From Lachnoclostridium sp. An118 (lineage in GTDB: Bacteria; Bacillota; Clostridia; Lachnospirales; Lachnospiraceae): a DNA stretch of 64,000 nucleotides. Below the pieces are notes generated by a model. The model did no database searches. It saw nothing but the letters and a program-made list of their open reading frames with translations, and was not told where the DNA came from. How positions within the stretch are numbered: the first letter of the stretch is position 1; every line of letters starts with the position of its first letter. The translations under genes and the position numbers were made by a program. Positions 26,792-35,473 of this stretch are shown piece after piece. Location: positions 186,001 to 250,000 of the forward strand of contig NZ_NFLQ01000004.1 of the NCBI RefSeq assembly GCF_002160985.1. Reading direction: 5' to 3'.

Positions 26792-28009
26792 ATGAGTGCA
26801 GAAAACCATGTAAATGAAAGCATTTTAAGTGATGAGATACGGGAGCACCAGAGGGAGAACCGGATCGACCATATGACCTACCTGCCGGATATGGAGGATA
26901 TCGGCTCAGAGGTGATGGACAGGGTCATCTCCGAGATGGAGCTCTATGACTATGACAGCTACACAGAGGCCGACGTGCGCAGAGCCCTCGGAAGGGACAG
27001 CCGGTCCCTGGAGGACTTCAAGGCCCTCCTCTCCCCGGCGGCTATGCCGCTCCTGGAGGAGATAGCCCAGGCCGCACAGGCGGAGACCAGGAAGCATTTC
27101 GGCAATTCCATCGCCATGTTCACGCCGGTGTACATCGCAAATTATTGTGAAAATTACTGCATTTACTGCGGATTCAACTGCCACAACAAGATAAAGAGGG
27201 CCCAGCTTGACGAGGCGGAGATGGAGAGAGAGTTTGCGGCTGTCGCAAAGACCGGACTTCAGGAAATCCTGCTCCTGACCGGGGAGAGCAGGAAAAAGTC
27301 CACAGTGGAGTATATCGGAAGGGCCTGCCAGATTGCCAGGAAATATTTCCGGGTCATCGGCCTGGAGGTCTATCCCATGAACTCGGACGAGTATGCCTAC
27401 CTGCAAACATGCGGGGCGGACTATGTGACAGTCTTCCAGGAGACCTATGATTCAGATAAGTATGAGACCCTCCATCTGGCGGGGCACAAGAGGATTTTTC
27501 CCTACCGGTTTAACGCCCAGGAGCGAGCGCTCCTGGGAGGCATGAGAGGGGTGGGATTTGCCGCTCTCCTGGGACTGGATGACTTCCGGAAGGACGCGTT
27601 TGCCACGGGCATGCACGCCTGGCTCCTGCAGAAGAAATATCCCCACGGGGAGATCGCCTTCTCCTGCCCCAGGCTTCGGCCCATCATCAACAATGACAGG
27701 ATCAATCCCATGGATGTCCACGAGGCACAGCTCCTGCAGGTGGTGTGCGCCTACCGGCTCTTCATGCCCTTTGCCAGCATCACCATTTCCAGCCGGGAAT
27801 GTGCCAGAGTCCGGGATAACCTGGTGCAGATCGCTGCCACAAAGATTTCGGCGGGAGTCAGCACCGGTATCGGGGAGCACGGAGAGGAGGTCGCGGACAA
27901 GGGGGACGAGCAGTTTGAAATCTCAGACGGCCGGTCCGTGGATGAGGTCTACCGGGCTCTGGAGGCCAACCATCTGCAGCCCGTCATGGCGGAGTACATC
28001 TATGTGTAG
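26792..28009 (+). CDS. thiH: 2-iminoacetate synthase ThiH (radical SAM)
   Basis: 405 residues. Cleaves tyrosine to dehydroglycine and p-cresol using a radical SAM cluster. The CxxxCxxC motif is CENYCIYC near residues 113-120. Family features include MFTPVYIANYC and the C-terminal GIGEHGEEVADKGDEQFEI. Need for tyrosine links this thi operon to amino-acid supply. The start has AAGGAGG upstream. The stop overlaps a possible ATG for thiE. Confidence 0.96.
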   Translation: MSAENHVNESILSDEIREHQRENRIDHMTYLPDMEDIGSEVMDRVISEMELYDYDSYTEADVRRALGRDSRSLEDFKALLSPAAMPLLEEIAQAAQAETRKHFGNSIAMFTPVYIANYCENYCIYCGFNCHNKIKRAQLDEAEMEREFAAVAKTGLQEILLLTGESRKKSTVEYIGRACQIARKYFRVIGLEVYPMNSDEYAYLQTCGADYVTVFQETYDSDKYETLHLAGHKRIFPYRFNAQERALLGGMRGVGFAALLGLDDFRKDAFATGMHAWLLQKKYPHGEIAFSCPRLRPIINNDRINPMDVHEAQLLQVVCAYRLFMPFASITISSRECARVRDNLVQIAATKISAGVSTGIGEHGEEVADKGDEQFEISDGRSVDEVYRALEANHLQPVMAEYIYV

Positions 28010-28016
28010 GAAAGAA

Positions 28017-28616
28017 ATGGCAAAGAGAGGCCTTCCGGATGAGGACGTCCTGTCCCGGGTGGCGGTGGTGACAAACCGCCATCTGGCCGCACGGCCCTAC
28101 CTGGAGCAGATCCGCCGGGTCTGCCAGTTACATCCGACGGCTGTGATCGTGCGGGAGAAGGATCTGGAAGAGGAGGATTACGCCCGCCTGGCCGGACAGG
28201 TGCTTGCGGTCTGCCGGGAGTACCAGGTGCCCTGCGTATATCATACATACCCGGAAACCGCGCTGTATGCGGGGGTGGATGCCATCCACCTGCCGCTGGC
28301 GCTTCTGAAAAGATACAGGGAAGAAGGAATTTTAAAGGAATTCACCCATGTGGGAACATCAGTCCATTCTGTGCGGGAGGCTGAGGAAGCGCTGCGGCTG
28401 GGCGCCACCTGCCTGACTGCGGGGCATATTTATCTTACGGACTGTAAAAAAGGGCTGCTTCCCCGGGGAACCGCCTTTCTGCAGGAAATCTGCGCTCTGG
28501 TGGATGTGCCGGTGTGGGCCATCGGCGGTATACATATGGGCACGGGTCAGATGGAGGAAATCTTGTCCTGCGGGGCGACGGGCGGCTGCATCATGTCGGA
28601 GATGATGCGGATATAA
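28017..28616 (+). CDS. thiE: thiamine phosphate synthase family protein (ThiE/TenI)
   Basis: About 199 residues, a ThiE/TenI-type TIM barrel. VREKDL near residue 41, HLPLALLKRY, VGTSVHSVREAEEA and VPVWAIGGI are family motifs. It should join thiazole phosphate and hydroxymethylpyrimidine pyrophosphate, or act as a TenI-like aromatase; the pyrophosphate-binding residues are not complete enough to decide. ATG 28017 follows TAGGAAAG; an alternative ATG at 28002 overlaps the thiH stop. Confidence 0.82.
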   Translation: MAKRGLPDEDVLSRVAVVTNRHLAARPYLEQIRRVCQLHPTAVIVREKDLEEEDYARLAGQVLAVCREYQVPCVYHTYPETALYAGVDAIHLPLALLKRYREEGILKEFTHVGTSVHSVREAEEALRLGATCLTAGHIYLTDCKKGLLPRGTAFLQEICALVDVPVWAIGGIHMGTGQMEEILSCGATGGCIMSEMMRI

Positions 28617-28626
28617 CTGGAAGGAC

Positions 28627-28655
28627 TTGTCAGCCTGTGGAAAAAGAATTAGAAT
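28627..28655 (+). promoter_or_regulatory. promoter of acylphosphatase gene
   Basis: TTGTCA (28627-28632), 17 bp spacer, TAGAAT (28650-28655). Confidence 0.65.
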
Positions 28656-28694
28656 AAAAATAATACCTCAGATGAAAGAGAACAGGAGGAATAT

Positions 28695-28970
28695 ATGGCT
28701 GGAGTCAGAAAGAAATTGAATTTCCGCGGGAGAGTGCAGGGAGTGGGCTTCCGTTATAAAGCTAAATACCTGGCCCAATCCCTGGGGCTCACAGGCTGGG
28801 TGAGAAATGAGATGGACGGGACCGTGACGCTGGAGATCCAGGGGAGGCCCCAGCTTGTGGACAAGCTCCTGTACAGCCTGAACCATGACAGCTTTATCGA
28901 GATTGACTGGATCGACGGGAAAGACCTCCCGCTGGAGGAAGATGAGAAGAGCTTTAAGGTCCTGCTGTAA
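28695..28970 (+). CDS. acyP: acylphosphatase
   Basis: A 91-residue enzyme that hydrolyses acyl phosphates. The phosphate loop GRVQGVGFRYKA (catalytic Arg) lies at residues 12-23 and the catalytic Asn is in GWVRNEMDGTV. Length and both motifs are standard. AGGAGG lies upstream of the ATG. It may be cotranscribed with the Fe-S protein gene 50 bases downstream. Confidence 0.95.
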   Translation: MAGVRKKLNFRGRVQGVGFRYKAKYLAQSLGLTGWVRNEMDGTVTLEIQGRPQLVDKLLYSLNHDSFIEIDWIDGKDLPLEEDEKSFKVLL

Positions 28971-29020
28971 TGTGAATACTTTTAAGTACTGCAATTCTGT
29001 AAGGTGAGGAGGGACAGGGC

Positions 29021-29743
29021 ATGGAGGATACACTCTGGAAAGAACTGAAATCTGTGCTGGAGGATGAGGGGGCGGCGCTGGCAGGGTGCGGGGATCTGAC
29101 CGGAATCATGTCCCGGCAGGAGCATACCCCGCCATATCCTGTGGGCGTGGCTGTGGCTGTCCCGGTTCCGGAAAAGATCGTCCGGCAGATCCAGGACGGC
29201 CCCACGCTGGAATACTATGAGACCTACCATTCCCTAAATCAGAAACTGAACAGGATCGTGCTGGCCGGAGAGGATTTCCTGAAAAGCCGGGGATTCAAAG
29301 CCTGGGCCCAGACTACGGACAGAGTCTGCCAGGATGAAAACTGGATCACGCCTCTTCCCCACAAAACAGTGGCCACGAGAGCGGGGCTCGGATGGATAGG
29401 GAAAAGCTGTATCCTTGTGACGGAAGCGTTCGGGTCAGCCATCCGCCTTTCGTCGCTTCTCACAGACGCTCCTCTTCCCTGCGGACAGCCGGTCACAAGT
29501 TCCCGCTGCGGCGCCTGCAGGGCCTGTGTGGATAACTGTCCTGCACATGCCTTGAAAGGGACACTGTGGAGTGCAGGCATGGACCGGGAGACATTGCTCG
29601 ACAAGGATACCTGCTATAAGAAACAGGTGGAACTTATGCGGCAGCGCACCGGGATCGAGGCGGACTTGTGCGGAAAATGCTTTGTCGTGTGCCCTTATAC
29701 CCGCCGCTATCTGGCAAGGGAAGACGCAGAAGCAGGCAGATAA
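29021..29743 (+). CDS. QueG-related 4Fe-4S double-cluster protein
   Basis: 240 residues. The C-terminal half has the pattern CGACRACVDNCP and CGKCFVVCPYTRRYL, two 4Fe-4S ferredoxin-type clusters, and the preceding GLGWIGKSCILVTEAFGS segment is shared with epoxyqueuosine reductase QueG. The N-terminal region is shorter than in true QueG, so it is best called a QueG-like reductase. AGGTGAGGAGGG precedes the start. Substrate unknown. Confidence 0.82.
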   Translation: MEDTLWKELKSVLEDEGAALAGCGDLTGIMSRQEHTPPYPVGVAVAVPVPEKIVRQIQDGPTLEYYETYHSLNQKLNRIVLAGEDFLKSRGFKAWAQTTDRVCQDENWITPLPHKTVATRAGLGWIGKSCILVTEAFGSAIRLSSLLTDAPLPCGQPVTSSRCGACRACVDNCPAHALKGTLWSAGMDRETLLDKDTCYKKQVELMRQRTGIEADLCGKCFVVCPYTRRYLAREDAEAGR

Positions 29744-29808
29744 TTCAATAGGATAACAGACAATAAGGAAAGTATTCAGAGGTAAATACAAAATAACATA
29801 CCAATTAC

Positions 29809-29857
29809 TGCAATTCCGGACGTAATACTTTTAAAAAGTATTACGTCCGGAATTGCA
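29809..29857 (+). repeat. 49-base perfect palindrome before glpK
   Basis: Two 24-base arms, the left starting TGCAATTCCGGACG, are perfectly complementary around a single central A. The element ends 2-3 bases before the glpK AAGGAGG. No T run follows on either strand, so it is not a standard terminator. Its role is unknown: operator, mRNA-stabilising hairpin or insertion. Confidence 0.85.
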
Positions 29858-29872
29858 AAAAGGAGGACAATT

Positions 29873-31369
29873 ATGAAACAATTTGTGATGGCGCTGGACG
29901 CAGGGACGACCAGCAACCGCTGCATTTTATTTGACCGTCAGGGGAATATCCGCAGCGTGGCGCAGAAGGAGTTTACGCAGTATTTCCCGAAGCCGGGCTG
30001 GGTGGAGCACGATGCGGATGAGATCTGGTCGACCCAGCTTGGTGTGGCAGTGGAAGCCATGAGCAAGATAGGGGCCGAGGCGGCGGACATTGCCGCGATC
30101 GGGATCACCAACCAGCGGGAGACTGCCATTGTGTGGGACAAAAAGACAGGGGAGCCCGTCTGCAACGCCATTGTGTGGCAGTGCCGCAGGACGGCCGGCT
30201 TCTGTGATAAACTGATCGCGGACGGTCTGGAGGATATGGTACGGCGGAAGACCGGGCTCAAGATAGACGCCTATTTTTCGGCAACCAAGATAAAATGGAT
30301 ACTGGATCATGTGGAGGGTGCGAGACAGCGGGCTGAAAGGGGAGAACTCCTCTTTGGCACAGTGGAGACCTGGCTGATATGGAAGCTGACAAAGGGCAAG
30401 GTGCATGTGACAGACTACTCCAACGCGTCCCGGACCATGCTCTTTAACATCAACACCCTTCAGTGGGACGAGGATATACTGGAGCTTCTGGATATCCCGG
30501 CATCTATGCTGCCGGAGGTGAAGCCCTCCAGCTGCATTTACGGAGAGAGTGATGCCTCCTACTTCGGCGGTAGCATTCCCATCGGCGGGGCTGCCGGGGA
30601 CCAGCAGTCAGCTCTCTTTGGACAGACCTGCTTCCGGGCCGGCGAGGCCAAGAATACCTACGGAACAGGATGCTTCCTTCTTATGAATACTGGTGAGAAA
30701 CCGGTCTTCTCTGACAATGGGCTGCTCACTACCATTGCCTGGGGGCTGGACGGAAAGATAAATTATGCCCTGGAAGGTTCCATTTTCGTGGCGGGAGCCG
30801 CCATCCAGTGGCTCAGGGATGAGATGCGCCTGATTGATTCTTCCGAGGATTCCGAGTATATGGCCAATAAGGTGCCGGACACAAACGGCTGCTATGTGGT
30901 GCCCGCCTTCACCGGCCTGGGAGCGCCCCACTGGGACCCCTATGCCAGAGGGACCATCGTGGGCATTACGAGAGGAGTCAGCAAATACCATATCATCCGG
31001 GCGACACTGGAGTCCCTGGCCTACCAGGTAAACGATGTGTTGAAGGCCATGGAGGCGGATTCCGGGATTACACTGAGTTCCCTGAAGGTGGACGGAGGCG
31101 CCAGTGCCAATGACTTCCTGATGCAGGCCCAGGCTGACATCAGCAATGCACCTGTGAACCGGCCGAAATGCGTGGAGACTACAGCCATGGGAGCTGCCTA
31201 CCTGGCCGGTCTCGCTGTCGGATACTGGAAGAATAAAGAAGAAGTGCTGCAGAACTGGGCCATTGACCGTATTTTCATGCCCGGCATCCCGGAGGAGGAG
31301 CGGGAGAAGAAAATAAGAGGCTGGAACAGGGCGGTCCGTTATTCCTACCACTGGGCAAAAGAGGAGTAA
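29873..31369 (+). CDS. glpK: glycerol kinase
   Basis: 498 residues. Phosphorylates glycerol to sn-glycerol 3-phosphate. [13 protein letters not shown] near the N-terminus, [34 protein letters not shown] and [11 protein letters not shown] are classic FGGY/glycerol kinase motifs. AAAAAGGAGG sits 6-7 bases before ATG, directly after a long palindrome that may influence translation. No glpF or glpD is adjacent. Confidence 0.97.
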   Translation: MKQFVMALDAGTTSNRCILFDRQGNIRSVAQKEFTQYFPKPGWVEHDADEIWSTQLGVAVEAMSKIGAEAADIAAIGITNQRETAIVWDKKTGEPVCNAIVWQCRRTAGFCDKLIADGLEDMVRRKTGLKIDAYFSATKIKWILDHVEGARQRAERGELLFGTVETWLIWKLTKGKVHVTDYSNASRTMLFNINTLQWDEDILELLDIPASMLPEVKPSSCIYGESDASYFGGSIPIGGAAGDQQSALFGQTCFRAGEAKNTYGTGCFLLMNTGEKPVFSDNGLLTTIAWGLDGKINYALEGSIFVAGAAIQWLRDEMRLIDSSEDSEYMANKVPDTNGCYVVPAFTGLGAPHWDPYARGTIVGITRGVSKYHIIRATLESLAYQVNDVLKAMEADSGITLSSLKVDGGASANDFLMQAQADISNAPVNRPKCVETTAMGAAYLAGLAVGYWKNKEEVLQNWAIDRIFMPGIPEEEREKKIRGWNRAVRYSYHWAKEE

Positions 31370-31419
31370 TTGTAAAAATAAACAAAAAAGCATTCTTTTT
31401 ATGGACATATATGGCCAAA

Positions 31420-31485
31420 TATACTAAAATAGATATATTAAGAGCCTTGAGGCGGCCATAGGTGATGTCACAGTATACTGTGACA
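31420..31485 (+). promoter_or_regulatory. promoter region and palindromic operator of pfp
   Basis: A TATACT -10-like element (31420-31425, weak -35) is followed by the perfect 20-bp palindrome TGTCACAGTATACTGTGACA at 31466-31485. The position downstream of the likely start suits a roadblock repressor site. The regulator is unknown. Confidence 0.55.
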
Positions 31486-31532
31486 AAAGGGATGTGCTGT
31501 ACCCGGGGCATAGAAGACGGAGGTAGCATAAC

Positions 31533-32771
31533 ATGAAACGAAATGTAATCGTAGGTCAGTCTGGCGGCCCCACGGCTGCCATCAATTCCAGCCTTGCGGG
31601 TGTGTACCGCACAGCAAAGGACCGCGGGGCCAATAAAGTGTACGGCATGCTTCACGGTATACAGGGACTTCTGCAGGAGAGATATCTGGATCTGTCAGAA
31701 TATATCACCACGGAGCTGGATGCGGAGCTCCTGAAAAGGACCCCGGCGGCATTCCTTGGGTCCTGCCGCTTTAAGCTGCCGGAGATCCATGAGGACAAGG
31801 GAGTCTATGAGAAAATCTTTTCTATCCTTGACAAGCTGGATATCGAAGCCTTTATCTACATCGGCGGAAATGACTCTATGGACACGATCAAGAAGCTTTC
31901 CGACTACGCTATCGTGACCGGACATCCGACCCGCTTTATCGGATGCCCGAAGACCATTGACAATGACCTGGCGCTGACGGACCACACCCCAGGCTATGGA
32001 AGCGCTGCCAAATATATCGGAACCTCTGTAAAAGAGATCATCCGGGACAGCTTCTGCCTGGAGTACAGCAAGGGTCTTGTGAGCATTGTGGAGATAATGG
32101 GAAGAAACGCGGGATGGCTGACAGGAGCGGCAGCCCTGGCAAGGGGAGAGGACTGTGAGGGACCGGACCTGATATACCTGCCTGAAATTCCCTTTGACCT
32201 TCATGCCTTCAGCGATAAGGTAAAGGAGCTCCTCTCCAGGAAGCCCTCTGTTGTGGTGGCAGTATCGGAAGGCATCAGGACGGCCGATGGTACCTATGTG
32301 TGCGAGCTGGGAAGCAGTATTGACTTTGTGGATGCATTCGGCCACAAGCAGCTGTCCGGAACCGCCTCCTATCTCGCAAGCTTTATCGCCGGGGAGATCG
32401 GATGCAAGACCCGGGCTATCGAGCTGAGCAGCCTCCAGAGGTCCGCCTCCCATGCGGCCTCCAGAGTGGACATCCTGGAAGCCTACCAGGTAGGCGGTGC
32501 GGCGGTCAAGGCGGCCGATGAAGGGGACTCCGGGAAAATGGTAGTTCTCCAGAGACTGTCCGATGACCCGTACCAGTGCGGTACGGAGGTGAAGGACGTG
32601 CACAAGATCGCCAATGACGAGAAGCTGGTGCCAAGAGAGTGGGTCAACGAGGAGGGAACAGGCGTGACAGACGAATTTGTGGCTTATGTTCGGCCCCTTA
32701 TCCAGGGAGATGTGTCTCCTGTCATGGTGGATGGAATTCCGAGACATCTGTTCAGACCCTACAATCTGTAA
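31533..32771 (+). CDS. pfp: PPi-dependent 6-phosphofructokinase
   Basis: 412 residues. Reversibly phosphorylates fructose 6-phosphate with PPi. GGNDSMDT has Asp where ATP enzymes have Gly, and PKTIDND has Lys where ATP enzymes have Gly: together the PPi signature. MGRNAGWLTGAA binds the sugar phosphate. GGAGG precedes the ATG. A second enzyme of the same class is encoded at 57872-59098, about 40-50% similar by eye. Terminator follows. Confidence 0.93.
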   Translation: MKRNVIVGQSGGPTAAINSSLAGVYRTAKDRGANKVYGMLHGIQGLLQERYLDLSEYITTELDAELLKRTPAAFLGSCRFKLPEIHEDKGVYEKIFSILDKLDIEAFIYIGGNDSMDTIKKLSDYAIVTGHPTRFIGCPKTIDNDLALTDHTPGYGSAAKYIGTSVKEIIRDSFCLEYSKGLVSIVEIMGRNAGWLTGAAALARGEDCEGPDLIYLPEIPFDLHAFSDKVKELLSRKPSVVVAVSEGIRTADGTYVCELGSSIDFVDAFGHKQLSGTASYLASFIAGEIGCKTRAIELSSLQRSASHAASRVDILEAYQVGGAAVKAADEGDSGKMVVLQRLSDDPYQCGTEVKDVHKIANDEKLVPREWVNEEGTGVTDEFVAYVRPLIQGDVSPVMVDGIPRHLFRPYNL

Positions 32772-32812
32772 ATAAAAAACTTTCTTTTGTATTACTTTAA
32801 TGCTTGTTATGA

Positions 32813-32851
32813 AATCCCGCAGATGCTGAAATTTGCATTTGCGGGATTTTT
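32813..32851 (+). terminator. terminator of pfp
   Basis: AATCCCGCAGATGC pairs with GCATTTGCGGGATT (one G-U) around an 8-base loop, followed by TTTTT. Confidence 0.85.
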
Positions 32852-32910
32852 GCAGAAAAGAAAAGAGTCGCTGCGGCAGGATATGCAGGCGTAAAAACAG
32901 TACTGTCGCC

Positions 32911-32939
32911 TTTACACCTTCGTTTTGCCGAGTTATAAT
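32911..32939 (+). promoter_or_regulatory. promoter of SsuA/THI5-type importer operon
   Basis: TTTACA (32911-32916), 17 bp spacer, TATAAT (32934-32939). Confidence 0.75.
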
Positions 32940-32982
32940 ATTTCCTGGACATCATTGAACGACAAAAGGAGGAACATAAATC

Positions 32983-34038
32983 ATGAAAAAGAGAACGAAA
33001 AAGCTTGGCGCTATCCTGCTGGCCTTTGCCATGACCGCATCCATGCTGGCGGGCTGTGGCAGCAGTCCGGCTGACAGCGAGGGAGAAGAGCAGACCCAGA
33101 GTGAAGTGGAAGAGGCGCAGAGCAGTGAGCCTGTGGATGTGAACGTGACAGCCCTCAAGGGGCCTACAGCCATGGGCATGGTCCGGATGATGGACGATGC
33201 GGATAACGGAAAGATTGACAACGAAAATTATCAGTTTACTATTGCGGCTTCTATTGATGAAGTGACACCGGCTATCTCTCAGGGAGAGACGGATATTGCG
33301 GCAGTTCCTGCCAATGTGTCCTCTGTCCTCTATAATAAGCTGGACGGCGGCGTGCAGGTCCTTGCCGTCAACACGCTGGGCGTCCTCTATATTGTGGAGA
33401 ACGGAGATACAGTCCAGTCCGCGGCGGACCTGAAGGGTAAGACGATCTACGCCAGCGGCAAGGGAGCTACACCGGAGTACGCCCTCAACTACATCCTGGA
33501 GGAGAACGGCATTGACCCTGCGGCGGATGTGACGATCGAGTGGAAGAGTGAGCACTCGGAGTGCGTGGCGGCTCTGGCCCAGGATCCCTCCGGTATTGCC
33601 ATGCTCCCTCAGCCCTTTGTGACGACAGCCCAGACAAAGGATCCGGACCTGAGAGTTGCTCTGGACCTGACAGAAGAGTGGGATAAGGTCCAGGAGGATG
33701 CGGAAAATCCGAGCGCTCTCCTCACCGGTGTGGTGATCGCAAGGACAGAGTTTGTCCAGGAGCATCCGGAGGCAGTGTCCGACTTTATGGAGAGATACAA
33801 GTCTTCCGTTGAGTTTGTAAACGAAAACGTGGAAGAGGCAGCCCAGCTTGTCGGAAGTTATGATATCGTCACAGCGGAGGTTGCCCAGAAGGCCATCCCC
33901 GCATGCAACATCGTCTGCATCACAGGGGACGAGATGCAGGAGAAACTGTCCGGATATCTTGCTGTCTTAAATGAGCAGAACCCGGAAGCTGTAGGAGGAC
34001 AGCTGCCAGATGAAGATTTCTACTACACCCAGGAATAA
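32983..34038 (+). CDS. ABC substrate-binding lipoprotein (SsuA/NMT1 type)
   Basis: 351 residues. Signal peptide with lipobox LAGC (Cys near residue 23), an acidic Ser/Glu linker, then a two-lobe binding domain: LKGPTAMGMVRM, QGETDIAAVPANV and LKGKTIYASGKGATPEYAL are family features. Members bind sulfonates, nitrate, pyrimidine precursors and similar small molecules. It overlaps the permease gene by 29 bases. The ligand cannot be assigned; an HMP-type thiamine precursor is possible but no TPP riboswitch is present here. Confidence 0.88.
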   Translation: MKKRTKKLGAILLAFAMTASMLAGCGSSPADSEGEEQTQSEVEEAQSSEPVDVNVTALKGPTAMGMVRMMDDADNGKIDNENYQFTIAASIDEVTPAISQGETDIAAVPANVSSVLYNKLDGGVQVLAVNTLGVLYIVENGDTVQSAADLKGKTIYASGKGATPEYALNYILEENGIDPAADVTIEWKSEHSECVAALAQDPSGIAMLPQPFVTTAQTKDPDLRVALDLTEEWDKVQEDAENPSALLTGVVIARTEFVQEHPEAVSDFMERYKSSVEFVNENVEEAAQLVGSYDIVTAEVAQKAIPACNIVCITGDEMQEKLSGYLAVLNEQNPEAVGGQLPDEDFYYTQE

Positions 34039-34774
34039 GATAAGACTGTGGGCAGTCCTTGTCTGGCTGCTCATCTGGCAGGCGGTCAGTATGTGCATCG
34101 GACAGGAGATACTTCTTGTATCTCCTGTCACTGTTGTCTCTACCCTTTTTGAGCTGGCCGTCACAGGAGAGTTCTGGCTCTCCATTGCCTCCTCCATGCT
34201 GCGGATCGTGGGCGGATTTATGCTGGCTGTGGTCCTGGGGGTGGCTCTTGCGGGGCTCTCGGCGGCATCGGTGCGGCTGAGGGAGCTCCTCCTCCCCTTT
34301 GTGGTGACCATCAAATCCATTCCGGTGGCGTCCTTTGTCATCCTCGTCCTTATCTGGGTCTCCTCCCGGAATCTGTCCGTGCTGATCTCCTTCCTCATGG
34401 TATTCCCGGTAATATACACGAACGTGCTGGACGGCATCAGCCAGATGGACGGGCAGCTCCTGGAGATGGCGCAGGTCTTTGACATCCCGTTTGGAAGGAG
34501 GCTGCGGAGCATTTACGTCTCCCAGGTCCTTCCCTATTTCCGGGCCGGCTGCTCCCTGGCCCTGGGGCTCTGCTGGAAGGCGGGCGTGGCGGCGGAGGTC
34601 ATCGGCATCCCCCAGGATTCCATTGGAGAAAACCTCTACAATGCGAAGATCTATCTGGATACTCCCAGACTTTTTGCCTGGACCCTGGTCATCATCTGCA
34701 TCAGCGTCCTCTTTGAAAAAGGCTTTTTGAAGGCCGTGGATTGTCTTGTCCGGCGTCTGGAGAGGATGGGATAA
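34010..34774 (+). CDS. ABC importer permease (SsuC type)
   Basis: 254 residues with about six membrane helices and the EAA-type loop near GISQMDGQLLEMAQVFDIPFGRRLRSIYV. It starts within the 3' end of the binding-protein gene, indicating coupled translation, and ends 32 bases before the ATPase start. Confidence 0.9.
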   Translation: MKISTTPRNKIRLWAVLVWLLIWQAVSMCIGQEILLVSPVTVVSTLFELAVTGEFWLSIASSMLRIVGGFMLAVVLGVALAGLSAASVRLRELLLPFVVTIKSIPVASFVILVLIWVSSRNLSVLISFLMVFPVIYTNVLDGISQMDGQLLEMAQVFDIPFGRRLRSIYVSQVLPYFRAGCSLALGLCWKAGVAAEVIGIPQDSIGENLYNAKIYLDTPRLFAWTLVIICISVLFEKGFLKAVDCLVRRLERMG

Positions 34775-34806
34775 GCCATGCGGCGGACAAAGAGAAAGGA
34801 GAACAT

Positions 34807-35448
34807 ATGCCTGATATCACAAATATAAGTAAAACCTACGGAGAACACAGGGTGCTGGATCATTTCTCCTTCCGCATGGAAGAAGGAAAGACGACCTGTA
34901 TCATGGGCAGGTCCGGCTGCGGAAAGACTACTCTCCTTCGCATCCTTATGGGGCTGGAGAAGCCGGACGACGATTTTGGCGGGCACAGTGAGCTGGAAGC
35001 CCTGAAAAAGAGCGCTGTTTTCCAGGAGGACAGGCTGTGTGAAAATCTCAGCGTCATGGCCAACATCCGTCTCACCTGTCCGGACAGGACAAAGGCGCAG
35101 GTGCTGGAAGAGATGGGGAGAGTGGGACTGGAGGGATGTGAGAGCCAGCCGGCCCATGAGCTGTCCGGCGGCATGAAGCGCAGAGTCGCCCTGCTCCGGG
35201 CGCTGCTGGCTCCCTGTGACATCCTGTTCCTGGATGAGCCCTTCAAAGGGCTGGACGAGGAGACAAAGAAAAAGAGCATTGTCTATACAGCAGGAGCATG
35301 TCAGGGAAGGACTGTACTATTTGTGACCCACGACGAGAGAGAAGCCCGGCTCATGAGGGCTGCGGCGGTCATTTCCATGGACAAAGAAGCGGCAGACAGC
35401 AGGGTGAGCCTGGCCGGGGAAAATGAAGCCTGCTGTAGGGAAGGATAA
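34807..35448 (+). CDS. ABC importer ATP-binding protein (SsuB type)
   Basis: About 213 residues, rather short for the family. Walker A GRSGCGKTTLL, signature LSGGMKRRVALLRALL, Walker B ILFLDEPFKGLD, switch His in FVTHDE. ATG 34807 follows AAAGGAG. It completes the importer with the two preceding genes. Confidence 0.92.
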   Translation: MPDITNISKTYGEHRVLDHFSFRMEEGKTTCIMGRSGCGKTTLLRILMGLEKPDDDFGGHSELEALKKSAVFQEDRLCENLSVMANIRLTCPDRTKAQVLEEMGRVGLEGCESQPAHELSGGMKRRVALLRALLAPCDILFLDEPFKGLDEETKKKSIVYTAGACQGRTVLFVTHDEREARLMRAAAVISMDKEAADSRVSLAGENEACCREG

Positions 35449-35473
35449 CACAGACAAGGAGAAAAGAGACAGA

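Noticed and set aside
29809-29857. Rho-independent terminator before glpK
   Set aside because: The stem is strong but neither strand has a T run after it.
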